Below, one piece after another: positions 8,874 to 16,638 of a stretch of 36,879 nt of DNA (position 1 is its first letter; every line of letters begins with the position of its first letter). This DNA comes from an uncultured Burkholderiales bacterium (GTDB lineage Bacteria > Pseudomonadota > Gammaproteobacteria > Burkholderiales > Burkholderiaceae_C). Where the stretch lies: NCBI GenBank assembly GCA_903896615.1, contig CAITYM010000147.1, positions 1-36,879 on the forward strand, in the 5' to 3' direction. The notes beneath the pieces were generated by a model, which saw only the letters and a list, made by a program, of their open reading frames with translations, was not told where the DNA came from and made no database searches. A program made the position numbers and the translations under genes.

Positions 8874-9535
8874 AAGCTTTTTACGCTATTTTGCAACGCG
8901 ATTTAAGAGTCGCTATGCACCGCAAGATTGAAGTGTTGAGCGGTTTGTTTTTTTATCTAGTCGTGGCAACTTTGTTTCCATTGGCTATTGGATCGGATCT
9001 GGATATTTTGCGTCGAATCGCCCCTGGAATTTTATGGATAGGTGCACTTTTGTCCTCAATGCTAACGTTGGGTCGCCTTTTTGAGGCTGATTGGCAAGAC
9101 GGCAGTTTGGAGCAACTTGTCTTGACCCCGCATAATTTATCTTTTTTAGTTTTAGCGAAAATACTATCTCATTGGATGCTTTGTGGCTTACCACTGGTCA
9201 TACTGGCTCCTGTGCTGGGACTCATGTTTGATTTGCCCGCTAGCTATTCGGTGGTTTTGATGGGAACGCTTTTAATAGGAACGCCGATACTATCGTGCTT
9301 GGGTGCAATAGCTTCTGCTCTAACCCTTGGACTCAGGGGAGGGGGTGTTTTGATTTCCTTATTGGTGCTCCCCCTTTTTGTACCTGTTTTGGTCTTTGGT
9401 ACTGGCGCAGTTGAGTCCCTCAGTTCGGGGTTGGGAGTGCAGGCGTATTTTTCAATTTTGTTGGCTATGCTTTTGCCGGCAATTTTCTTTAGTCCGTGGG
9501 CCTGTGCTTCGGCGCTCAAGGTGGCTTTTGAGTGA
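8870..9535 (+). CDS. ccmB: Heme exporter membrane protein CcmB
   Basis: The membrane subunit paired with CcmA. The 221-residue protein has about six membrane segments, and the N-terminal pattern LQRDLRVA followed by FFYLVVATLFPLAIG matches CcmB. The stretch ADWQDGSLEQL before the third segment is also characteristic. Its length equals the usual 220 residues. It starts inside the ccmA stop codon (ATGA), so the two subunits are likely made in fixed ratio. A 74-base gap precedes ccmC. Confidence 0.95.
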   Translation: MKAFYAILQRDLRVAMHRKIEVLSGLFFYLVVATLFPLAIGSDLDILRRIAPGILWIGALLSSMLTLGRLFEADWQDGSLEQLVLTPHNLSFLVLAKILSHWMLCGLPLVILAPVLGLMFDLPASYSVVLMGTLLIGTPILSCLGAIASALTLGLRGGGVLISLLVLPLFVPVLVFGTGAVESLSSGLGVQAYFSILLAMLLPAIFFSPWACASALKVAFE

Positions 9536-9609
9536 ATGTAAGTTTATGAATCAAGAACCAATCAGGGGCGAGTAATTTACAGCGCTTGTACAACAAGGAT
9601 GAATAAAAA

Positions 9610-10356
9610 ATGATGGGTTTTTTCTTTAGATATGCACCGCCCCAAGCTTTTTACCGCTTGGCAGGGCAATTGATTCCTTGGGTCAGTGCCCTTGCGCTAG
9701 TGCTTACCTTGGCTGGTCTTTGGGTGGGCCTGGGTATGGCGCCAACTGACGCTCAACAAGGTGAGGGGTACCGAATTATTTTCCTGCACGTTCCCGCCTC
9801 TTGGATGTCAATGATCATCTTTATGGCAATGGCCTTTTGGAGTTTTTTAGGATTGACTTTTAAAACTCGTTTATCTGGGATGATGACCGCGGCTTTGGCC
9901 CCTACGGGAGCTATCTTTGCATTTTTATCCTTGTGGACAGGAGCGATGTGGGGAAAACCGATGTGGGGTGCTTGGTGGGTATGGGATGCGAGACTGACTT
10001 CGGAGCTCATTTTATTTTTCCTCTACCTGGGCTACATTGCGCTCACCTCAGCCATTGATAACCCTATCAGACGAGATAAGGCCGGTGCAATACTCGCGTT
10101 GGTCGGCTCCATTAATGTCCCCATCATTTATTTCTCCGTCATTTGGTGGAATACTCTACACCAAGGGGCCTCTATTTCAATGACAAAAGCGCCGAGCATG
10201 GCTCATTTGATGCTTTTGGGAATGCTACTGATGGCCTTGGCCTTTTGGATGTATGCGATTGTTGTTGTTTTGTTTCGTGTTCGAACCTTAATTTTGGAGC
10301 GCGAGAGTGAGACCAAATGGGTTCAGTCTTTGCCTGAAGTGTTGGATCAACAATAG
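9610..10356 (+). CDS. ccmC: Heme exporter / heme-handling protein CcmC
   Basis: Presents heme to CcmE on the periplasmic side of the inner membrane. The 248-residue, six-helix protein carries the tryptophan-rich WWD motif at about 114-126 (WGKPMWGAWWVWD). The two periplasmic axial heme ligands are present at H60 and H184, the same numbers as in E. coli CcmC. Two ATGs stand in tandem (9610, 9613); AAGGA ten bases upstream favours the first. The gene is separated from ccmD by 168 bases, long for this cluster. Confidence 0.97.
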   Translation: MMGFFFRYAPPQAFYRLAGQLIPWVSALALVLTLAGLWVGLGMAPTDAQQGEGYRIIFLHVPASWMSMIIFMAMAFWSFLGLTFKTRLSGMMTAALAPTGAIFAFLSLWTGAMWGKPMWGAWWVWDARLTSELILFFLYLGYIALTSAIDNPIRRDKAGAILALVGSINVPIIYFSVIWWNTLHQGASISMTKAPSMAHLMLLGMLLMALAFWMYAIVVVLFRVRTLILERESETKWVQSLPEVLDQQ

Positions 10357-10435
10357 GTGTATGTTTACAGTGGGTAATTGGCTTTCTTTAGCCTGCCCAA
10401 TGAAGGTTGAGCCAGGGTGTGAAACAATCTAGCAG

Positions 10436-10445
10436 TTTGGCCAAA
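10436..10445. repeat. Ten-base palindrome in the ccmC-ccmD spacer
   Basis: TTTGGCCAAA is a perfect dyad in the 168-base spacer between ccmC and ccmD. Upstream in the same spacer, 10371-10399 can fold as an interrupted hairpin (TGGG, then GGCT, loop, AGCC, then CCCA). These could be RNA structure or a protein site. No convincing promoter was found with them. Confidence 0.3.
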
Positions 10446-10524
10446 TTAATTCGTGCGATTTCAATACTGAAGTGACACGTAAATTTTTCAAGTCAATCAA
10501 GTATAAAGTTCAGAGGACGAGGTT

Positions 10525-10701
10525 ATGAATTGGAACAGTTGGAGTGAATTTTTTGCAATGGGGGGCTATGCAGGCTACGTATGGAGTAGTGTTTTAGTGA
10601 CTTTTGCACTCTTAGGTCTAGAAATTTTTCAGATCCTTCGCGCAAGGAAAATGGCATTGAGATGGGTTAAGTCAAATCTTGATGTGTCGTTGTCAAAGTA
10701 A
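10525..10701 (+). CDS. ccmD: Heme exporter accessory protein CcmD
   Basis: A small gene of 58 residues, easily missed. CcmD is a single-pass membrane peptide that binds CcmC and the CcmAB complex and is needed for release of holo-CcmE. The product starts MNWNSWSEFFAMGGYAGYVW, then a hydrophobic helix (about 20-37, WSSVLVTFALLGLEIF) and a basic tail (RARK). The aromatic MGGYAxYVW element before the helix is the hallmark of CcmD. The ATG has GAGGA at 10513-10517, seven bases upstream. It lies exactly where ccmD belongs, between ccmC and ccmE. Only 35 bases separate it from ccmE. Confidence 0.93.
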   Translation: MNWNSWSEFFAMGGYAGYVWSSVLVTFALLGLEIFQILRARKMALRWVKSNLDVSLSK

Positions 10702-10736
10702 TTACCCGAAAATATTTAATTAACGACCCCTATCAA

Positions 10737-11189
10737 ATGACACCTCGACAAAAAAGATTTTGGTTTATTACAAGCGCAGTCGTAGTGCTGTGTATCGCTG
10801 CAGCTTTTGTTTTAAATGCTTTTCAAAGTAATTTGGTTTTCTTCTTCACACCCTCTCAAGTCGCGAAAGGTGAAGCCCCCAAGAACAGACTCTTTAGAAT
10901 AGGCGGCATGGTGAAAGAGGGGTCGCTCAAAAAAGGAAGTGATGAAATTGAGTTTGTCGTGACAGATTTCACGAGTGAAGTCAGTGTGCATTACACCGGG
11001 TTACTCCCCGATTTGTTCAAAGAAGGCAAGGGAGTTGTAGCCCAAGGTCGCTTGAATGATCAAGGATCCTTTGCTGCTACTGAGGTGCTGGCTAAGCATG
11101 ATGAAAACTACATGCCACCCGAGGCCAAGAGTGCGATGGACAAAGCAGCGCTTGAGCGAGCGTCCAAGTCCTTAAAGACAAATCCTTAA
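10737..11189 (+). CDS. ccmE: Cytochrome c-type biogenesis heme chaperone CcmE
   Basis: A membrane-anchored periplasmic chaperone that binds heme covalently and delivers it to CcmF. The 150-residue protein has one N-terminal anchor (about 8-27), then an OB-fold domain. The covalent heme histidine is H121 and the assisting tyrosine Y125, in HDENY, matching H130/Y134 of E. coli. The tail after MPPEAK is short and hydrophilic. It follows ccmD by 35 bases; ccmF begins 75 bases on. Confidence 0.97.
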   Translation: MTPRQKRFWFITSAVVVLCIAAAFVLNAFQSNLVFFFTPSQVAKGEAPKNRLFRIGGMVKEGSLKKGSDEIEFVVTDFTSEVSVHYTGLLPDLFKEGKGVVAQGRLNDQGSFAATEVLAKHDENYMPPEAKSAMDKAALERASKSLKTNP

Positions 11190-11264
11190 TCATCTAAACA
11201 CAAGCAACATACTAAACAATGAAATCTTTTCTTACTAACATTCAAATTGATGTGAAGGTCCCCC

Positions 11265-13385
11265 ATGATTGCTGAGTTGGGTCAATATGTATTGATTTTG
11301 GCGCTTTTAGTTGCGCTCTTGCAGTGTGTGCTACCTATGGTGGGCTCCCTAACAAGGCAGCATGCTTGGCAATACTTAGCAAGACCAACCGCTTGGTTGC
11401 AATGCGCTTTGGTGGCCACTGCATTTGGTTGCTTAGTTGCAGGATTTTTGAGGGATGATTTCTCAATAGCCTACGTAGCAGAGCATTCCAATCATCTGCT
11501 CCCAACGGCCTATAAGGTTGCGGCCGTATGGGGAGGTCATGAGGGGTCATTGATGCTTTGGGTTTTGCTTTTATCCATTTGGACGTCGTTAGTGGCTTAC
11601 TTCTCTAAGAGTTTACCCATTGACGTTATCTCTCGTGTATTGAGTGTGATGGGTTTTATATCTGTTGGATTCATCCTCTTTATTTTGTTTACATCGAATC
11701 CTTTTTTGAGACAGCTTCCTGCGCCTGGTGAGGGACATGATTTAAATCCATTGCTTCAAGATCCTGGCTTGGTCATTCATCCTCCTATGCTTTATATGGG
11801 ATATGTGGGAATGTCGGTTGCATTTGCATTTGCGATTGCTGCATTAATTACAGGACGACTCGACTCTGCTTGGTCGCGCTGGTCTAGACCTTGGACAGTA
11901 ATTGCTTGGTCGTTTTTGACGCTTGGCATTGGACTAGGTTCTTGGTGGGCCTATTACGAACTAGGCTGGGGGGGGTGGTGGTTTTGGGATCCAGTTGAGA
12001 ACGCGTCATTAATGCCTTGGTTGGTATCAACGGCACTCATTCACTCCTTGATGGTGACTGAGAAGAGAGGGGGCTTTAAAGCTTGGACAGTTTTGCTTGC
12101 GATCGCTGCTTTTTCGCTCTCGCTACTGGGAACATTTCTGGTTCGCTCTGGTGTGCTGACCTCTGTTCACGCTTTTGCTGCTGACCCAACGAGGGGTATT
12201 TTTGTGCTTTGTTTTTTGGCAATTGTTGTCGGCTCCTCGCTGATTCTTTTTGCTTGGAGAGCGCCGCGCGTCACCTTAGGTGGGACGATGGGTTTGTTGT
12301 CTAGAGAAACCTTTATGTTGCTCAATAGTGTTTTGCTAAGTGTTGCTACGGCGGCTGTCTTGTTGGGTACGCTTTATCCTTTAGTGATTGATGCGCTAAA
12401 TTTAGGAAAGCTGTCAGTTGGCCCTCCTTATTTCAATTTGGTTTTTGCACCACTTATGGTGCCAATGCTTTTTTTGCTGATACCGGGTACGGTTGCAAAA
12501 TGGAGAAGTGCAAATTTGAATGACATGTTTATGCATTTGCGCTGGACAGCTTTAGCGAGTGTGTTGCTAGGTGCGTGCCTGCCGTTTATGGTGGGTGAAT
12601 GGTCCTTTGGTGTTTTTGCGGGATGGACGCTTGGACTTTGGGTTGGACTAGGCACTTTGCAGCATATGGCAGAGCGGGTGCTCAAACCCGGACGAATTGG
12701 CGGATCATTTTGGGGAATGCATTTTGCGCACCTAGGTTTAGCGATCGTAGTCTTAGGAATCACAGGGGTTAAGTCATTTGAAGTTGAGCGTGATGTGAAG
12801 ATGGGAGTTGGTGATGAGGTTACGATCAAACCTTATGTGTTTCGCTTGAATTCCATAGAAGAAGTTAAAGGCCCAAACTACACCGCCAATCAAGCTCAAA
12901 TTGAAGTGTTCGATGCTGGCGCTAGTTTGGAGATGTTAAAGCCTGAGAAAAGACATTACCTGTCATCTGCGATGCCAATGACAGAGGCAGCGATTAGTAC
13001 TAACTTGTGGAGAGATTTATATGTCTCCATGGGCGATCCCCTGCCTGGTGATGCTCAGCAGTGGAGTATGCGAATTTATTACAAACCATTTGTTCCGTGG
13101 TTGTGGGTTGGTGTTTTGGTAATGGTTTTAGGCGGCATCTTGGCAGCACTGGACCGCAGATACCGACGTACGACTTCGCAAAGCCCATTACAAACTGCGG
13201 GACAAGCACTCTCTGTTGGCGCTAAGGACTCAGATGCAGAGGGCGAGGGTGCTGATCATGAGGCAACCCAAGCCAATGAAATATCAGCGCGCGAAGTAAC
13301 GCACTTAGAGTCCTCGCAAGGCGAGCAGGTTTTTGCGCCTCACACTGCACCTCAGACACTTAGTGGTGTTCAATCGGCTAGGTAG
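11265..13385 (+). CDS. ccmF: Heme lyase core subunit CcmF
   Basis: The membrane core of the heme lyase that joins heme to reduced apocytochrome c. It has many membrane segments and a WWD motif at about 226-243 (GSWWAYYELGWGGWWFWD). Four conserved histidines are at H172, H260, H302 and H489; these line up with H173, H261, H303 and H491 of E. coli CcmF, so both heme sites look intact. At 706 residues it is longer than the usual 640-660. The excess is a hydrophilic tail of about 70 residues after the final membrane segment (from RRYRRTT on), rich in Ala, Ser, Glu and Gln, with no motif I recognise. ccmG follows after 11 bases. Confidence 0.97.
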   Translation: MIAELGQYVLILALLVALLQCVLPMVGSLTRQHAWQYLARPTAWLQCALVATAFGCLVAGFLRDDFSIAYVAEHSNHLLPTAYKVAAVWGGHEGSLMLWVLLLSIWTSLVAYFSKSLPIDVISRVLSVMGFISVGFILFILFTSNPFLRQLPAPGEGHDLNPLLQDPGLVIHPPMLYMGYVGMSVAFAFAIAALITGRLDSAWSRWSRPWTVIAWSFLTLGIGLGSWWAYYELGWGGWWFWDPVENASLMPWLVSTALIHSLMVTEKRGGFKAWTVLLAIAAFSLSLLGTFLVRSGVLTSVHAFAADPTRGIFVLCFLAIVVGSSLILFAWRAPRVTLGGTMGLLSRETFMLLNSVLLSVATAAVLLGTLYPLVIDALNLGKLSVGPPYFNLVFAPLMVPMLFLLIPGTVAKWRSANLNDMFMHLRWTALASVLLGACLPFMVGEWSFGVFAGWTLGLWVGLGTLQHMAERVLKPGRIGGSFWGMHFAHLGLAIVVLGITGVKSFEVERDVKMGVGDEVTIKPYVFRLNSIEEVKGPNYTANQAQIEVFDAGASLEMLKPEKRHYLSSAMPMTEAAISTNLWRDLYVSMGDPLPGDAQQWSMRIYYKPFVPWLWVGVLVMVLGGILAALDRRYRRTTSQSPLQTAGQALSVGAKDSDAEGEGADHEATQANEISAREVTHLESSQGEQVFAPHTAPQTLSGVQSAR

Positions 13386-13396
13386 GATTCATTCAT

Positions 13397-13978
13397 ATGA
13401 AAAAGTTTTTGATCCCGTTAGCCCTTTTTGTGGTGTTGGTGCTTTTCTTGGCTGTGGGTTTAAAGCGTGATCCACATGAAATACCTTCTCCGCTCATTAA
13501 CCGAGCGGCGCCTGATTTTTCTTTGCAAACTTTATCTGGAACGACCCCCTTTAGTCCAAACGATTACAAGGGTCGGGTTTGGATGCTAAATGTTTGGGCT
13601 ACTTGGTGCGTGAGTTGTAGAGAGGAGCATCCGGTACTCGTTGCCTTTTCAAAGCAAATTGGAGTGCCTATAGTGGGACTAAGTTACAAGGAGATTCAAC
13701 CCCAAGATGATCCTGAGAAAAAGCTTACCCCAGAGGCCCAACTGAGTTTGGCTCGCTCTAGGGGTGCGCAGTGGTTGGAGCGCCACGGTAACCCCTATAC
13801 TTTATCTGTTATGGATTTAGATGGACGTGTGGGTATTGACTACGGTGTTTACGGTGTACCGGAGACGTATATCATCGATAAAAACGGCATCATTCGGTAC
13901 AAGCAAATTGGGCCAGTTACGCCTCAAATACTAAACGATACGATGTTGCCGATCATTCGGGGATTGGAGAATTCATGA
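13397..13978 (+). CDS. ccmG: Periplasmic thiol:disulfide oxidoreductase CcmG (DsbE)
   Basis: Keeps the apocytochrome or CcmH cysteines reduced for heme attachment. The 193-residue protein has an N-terminal membrane anchor (about 4-22) and a thioredoxin fold. The active site is C71-V-S-C74 within NVWATWCVSC; many relatives have WCxxC with Pro at the second position, so Val here is a mild variation. The GVYGVPETYIID stretch contains the cis-proline loop of the family. Its stop overlaps the start of ccmH (ATGA). Confidence 0.95.
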   Translation: MKKFLIPLALFVVLVLFLAVGLKRDPHEIPSPLINRAAPDFSLQTLSGTTPFSPNDYKGRVWMLNVWATWCVSCREEHPVLVAFSKQIGVPIVGLSYKEIQPQDDPEKKLTPEAQLSLARSRGAQWLERHGNPYTLSVMDLDGRVGIDYGVYGVPETYIIDKNGIIRYKQIGPVTPQILNDTMLPIIRGLENS

Positions 13979-14589
13979 ACCCCAAGATGAATAATATTAA
14001 AAACCCAAAGTTTAACTTGCTAGGATTCACAAAGGTGAGTGCTACCGGGATGATCTGTGCACTGTTTGTTTTTATGGCATTTGCCTCAATCGCAGTTCAT
14101 GCCAAGGAGGCTGAGCCAATGGCCAATGATGCGCAGGTTGAAGCGAGGCTAGTTGGCATAGCCGCAGAGCTGAGATGTTTGGTTTGTCAAAATGAATCCT
14201 TGGCTTCCTCAAGGGCTGACTTGGCTGAAGATTTGCGCGCTCAGGTGCGTGAGCAAATTATAAAAGGGCGCACAGACCAAGAGATCAAAGACTATTTGGT
14301 AGAGCGCTACGGGGACTTTGTTTTGTACCGCCCAGCTGTGAAGCCCATGACCTGGTTTTTATGGTTTGGACCATTCGCTTGTTTGCTAATTGCACTTGGC
14401 TTTTTGCTGAATGCTATAAATAAAAGAAATAAAAAAATTCAATCCTTGCAGCTATCTACGTTGCATGTGAATGAGCAGGCAAACGAAGCAAACAATGCCA
14501 CGCCTGGAGTCCATAATTTAAATTCAAATGCAGATTCAAACGTAAGTTCGTACGTTGATAGCGCTGCTATGTTTGAGCATAAGGAATGA
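13975..14589 (+). CDS. ccmH: Cytochrome c maturation thiol protein CcmH
   Basis: A periplasmic thiol protein that handles the CxxCH cysteines of apocytochrome c. The motif LRCLVCQN is present with C68 and C71. An N-terminal hydrophobic segment (about 23-43) acts as signal or anchor, and a second membrane helix follows the thiol domain (about 127-144). The C-terminus carries an additional Asn/Ser-rich tail of about 55 residues. This is the short, unfused form with CcmI as a separate gene, unlike the E. coli fusion. It starts within the ccmG stop codon (ATGA). Confidence 0.95.
   Translation: MNPKMNNIKNPKFNLLGFTKVSATGMICALFVFMAFASIAVHAKEAEPMANDAQVEARLVGIAAELRCLVCQNESLASSRADLAEDLRAQVREQIIKGRTDQEIKDYLVERYGDFVLYRPAVKPMTWFLWFGPFACLLIALGFLLNAINKRNKKIQSLQLSTLHVNEQANEANNATPGVHNLNSNADSNVSSYVDSAAMFEHKE
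14581..14585 (+). promoter_or_regulatory. Ribosome binding site fixing the ccmI start
   Basis: AAGGA ends five bases before the GTG at 14591. This supports that GTG over the upstream TTG at 14555, which lies inside ccmH and has no such site. Confidence 0.6.
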
Positions 14590-14590
14590 T

Positions 14591-15943
14591 GTGAACGAGT
14601 CTCTTTTATTTATCATCCTAGCCCTGGTGTTTTTGATCCTTGTGATTGCCTTTTTTTGGGCTGCATTAAAGTCTGCTGTTTATAAAAGTCGCGCGGTACA
14701 CCTGGATCCCAAAGAAGCCATGATGGCAAATGTTGCGGTGTACCGTGAACAGTTAACGGAGTTGGCTGCTGAATTTGAACTTGGCCGCCTGACTGAGCAA
14801 GAGTTTGAGGCTGCTAGAGAGGAGTTGGCACAAAGACTTGTTGAGGACTCCCAAGCTCAAGCCCAGTTTGAGAGCGATCCTCATACACCGCAGGTGAACG
14901 CTAAGGAGGCCTTTAATCCAACCGACTCGGCTTTGTTTGCGACGCAGCGTACACAATCTCCTTGGATCAGGTGGACGTTGCCCACTCTTGCTGTTTTAAT
15001 ACCAGTCCTCTCTGTATCATTGTATTTACTGGTTGGCACTCCAAATGCGCTGGATTATGTGGAGACGACAGCTGGTCCGGCGGATGAGACTTTTACCCCA
15101 GAAAAACTTGCACAAATGGCTGACGAGTTGACCACTCGCTTGGCCCAGGAACCTAATAACGCTGATGGCTGGGTGATGCTTGCCCGAGTGGAGCGTTCTT
15201 TGTCTCATTTTGAGAGCGCGGAGAAAGCGCTCACCAAGTCCCTCAGCTTGAGTCAAAACGATGATGTGGAGATCGAGCGTGCTGAGGTTCTTGCTCAGAT
15301 GAATCACGGAAGTTTCAAGGGGGAGCCCTGGTCTATTATCGCCAGAGTACTAAAGGCTAATCCTGATCAAGGCAATGCTTTGCTCTTGGCGGGAAGTGCA
15401 GCGTTCTCAGAGGAACATTACGCCGAAGCTTTGAAATACTGGCAACATGTTCAAAAATTCGTTCCCCCCAACTCACCCGATAGCCTTGCCTTGGAAGAAG
15501 CTATCTCCAAAGCTCACGAGCGATTAGGCATTAAAGCTACCTCACAAAATGTCAATGTAAGTCCTGCACAGGGTCAAGCAAAGGTCGCTGGTAGCGCAAA
15601 GTCTCGCCTAGTGGGACGCGTAGACATCGCAAGTGCTCTTGCTACAAAGATACATCCCTCAGATACCGTATTTATTTATGCAGTACCTGTAACGGGTTCG
15701 AGGATGCCGCTTGCGATGATCAAAACGACAGTTGCTCAAATGCCCTTTGATTTTGTGTTGGACGATACCAATGCGATGAATCCAGCAGCTAATTTATCCT
15801 CTGTGACTGAGGTGATGCTAAAGGCACGAGTCTCAGCTTCAGGCAATGCAATGGCTCAGCCAGGTGACTTCGGTGTGACAAAAGGTCCGGTAAAGGTGGG
15901 TGAGCAAAATCTGAGACTTACTATTGCAGAACCACTAAACTAA
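14591..15943 (+). CDS. ccmI: Cytochrome c maturation protein CcmI (apocytochrome chaperone)
   Basis: Binds apocytochrome c and brings it to the CcmFH heme lyase. From the GTG at 14591 it has 450 residues. A first membrane helix (about 6-25) precedes a cytoplasmic loop with leucine-zipper-like heptads (YREQLTELAAEFELGRLTEQ region). A second helix lies near 140-160, followed by periplasmic TPR-like repeats (EPNNADGWVMLARVERSL; NPDQGNALLLAGSAAF) and a C-terminal periplasmic domain ending in ITIAEPLN-type residues. The start is set by AAGGA five bases upstream; the longer TTG start at 14555 overlaps ccmH. It is the last gene of the ccm cluster, only one base after ccmH. Confidence 0.92.
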   Translation: MNESLLFIILALVFLILVIAFFWAALKSAVYKSRAVHLDPKEAMMANVAVYREQLTELAAEFELGRLTEQEFEAAREELAQRLVEDSQAQAQFESDPHTPQVNAKEAFNPTDSALFATQRTQSPWIRWTLPTLAVLIPVLSVSLYLLVGTPNALDYVETTAGPADETFTPEKLAQMADELTTRLAQEPNNADGWVMLARVERSLSHFESAEKALTKSLSLSQNDDVEIERAEVLAQMNHGSFKGEPWSIIARVLKANPDQGNALLLAGSAAFSEEHYAEALKYWQHVQKFVPPNSPDSLALEEAISKAHERLGIKATSQNVNVSPAQGQAKVAGSAKSRLVGRVDIASALATKIHPSDTVFIYAVPVTGSRMPLAMIKTTVAQMPFDFVLDDTNAMNPAANLSSVTEVMLKARVSASGNAMAQPGDFGVTKGPVKVGEQNLRLTIAEPLN

Positions 15944-15948
15944 GCTAT

Positions 15949-15982
15949 AAAAAAACCATCTCTAATCGTCTAGAGATGGTTT
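15949..15982 (-). terminator. Hairpin terminator between ccmI and the response regulator
   Basis: A 12-base stem (AAACCATCTCTA, 15953-15964, with 15971-15982) closes a six-base loop. Seven A residues at 15949-15955 give a U-run on the minus strand, so it is best read as the terminator of the response regulator gene. On the plus strand the following bases are less U-rich, so it may only partly terminate ccm transcription. Confidence 0.8.
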
Positions 15983-16011
15983 AGATTTAGGAAGGTGAGT
16001 TACGTTCTACT

Positions 16012-16617
16012 TCAACTCATTAACAGTCCACGTGAACGTGCAAAATGCAGCGTCTGTGTTCTGCTCTTTACGCCCAGACGTCTAAAGAGTCTCCATAAAT
16101 GAACTTTAACGGTGTGCTCACTGATATTGAGTTCAGCTGCGATATCTCTGTTACTCAGTCCTCTATCGAGCATTAGGATAAGCTGCTTTTGACGTTTTGA
16201 GAGTTTAGTATCCCCAGTTGGGCTTGGAAGGGCCTCTTCATCTCCTTCTTCATCGACTTGTAAGAGACCTTGGATAGCGCTTGAAATATCGTTTGAACTC
16301 GAAGTCTTTTCGATATAAAGATCGGCTCCCGCCTCCAAACAAGCCTCTTTGGCTTCACCCGCAGGCATGGCCGAGAAAACCACTAAAGGTGTATTGGGGT
16401 ACATCCCCTTAATTTCACTAATGGCGCTTGCGCCTTTGATGCCAGGAAGTAGTAAATCTAGAACAAAAAGCTCAGGCTCTCCGTTTTTAATGAGCGCAGC
16501 TTGCAACTCGCTGTAACGGTCGAGCTCTACCACTTTGGAGGCTGGGTGAATTCTACGCAGCAACATGCCTATAGCTTGTCGAACGAGTGGATGATCATCA
16601 ATAACGTATAGACTCAT
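16012..16617 (-). CDS. NarL/FixJ-type response regulator, orphan
   Basis: A two-component DNA-binding regulator of 201 residues. The receiver domain (about 1-120) has the acidic pair D7/D8, phosphoacceptor D54 (LFVLDLLLPG), S82 and K104, so all phosphorylation residues are present. An acidic linker (about 118-135, DEEGDEEALPSP) leads to a LuxR-type helix-turn-helix (LSKRQKQLILMLDRGLSNRD onward, then EHTVKVHLWRLFRRLGVKSRTQ). No histidine kinase lies next to it; its partner must be elsewhere. It is probably monocistronic, with a strong terminator just downstream. GGGAGAG about eight bases upstream supports the ATG. Targets cannot be inferred. Confidence 0.93.
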   Translation of the reverse strand: MSLYVIDDHPLVRQAIGMLLRRIHPASKVVELDRYSELQAALIKNGEPELFVLDLLLPGIKGASAISEIKGMYPNTPLVVFSAMPAGEAKEACLEAGADLYIEKTSSSNDISSAIQGLLQVDEEGDEEALPSPTGDTKLSKRQKQLILMLDRGLSNRDIAAELNISEHTVKVHLWRLFRRLGVKSRTQTLHFARSRGLLMS

Positions 16618-16638
16618 TTTATTTACTCTCCCTAATCA

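Noticed and set aside
12428..12829. Antisense 133-codon frame inside ccmF
   Set aside because: It is opposite a conserved membrane gene, rich in Pro, Lys and Ser as expected for a complement of hydrophobic codons, and has no ribosome binding site.
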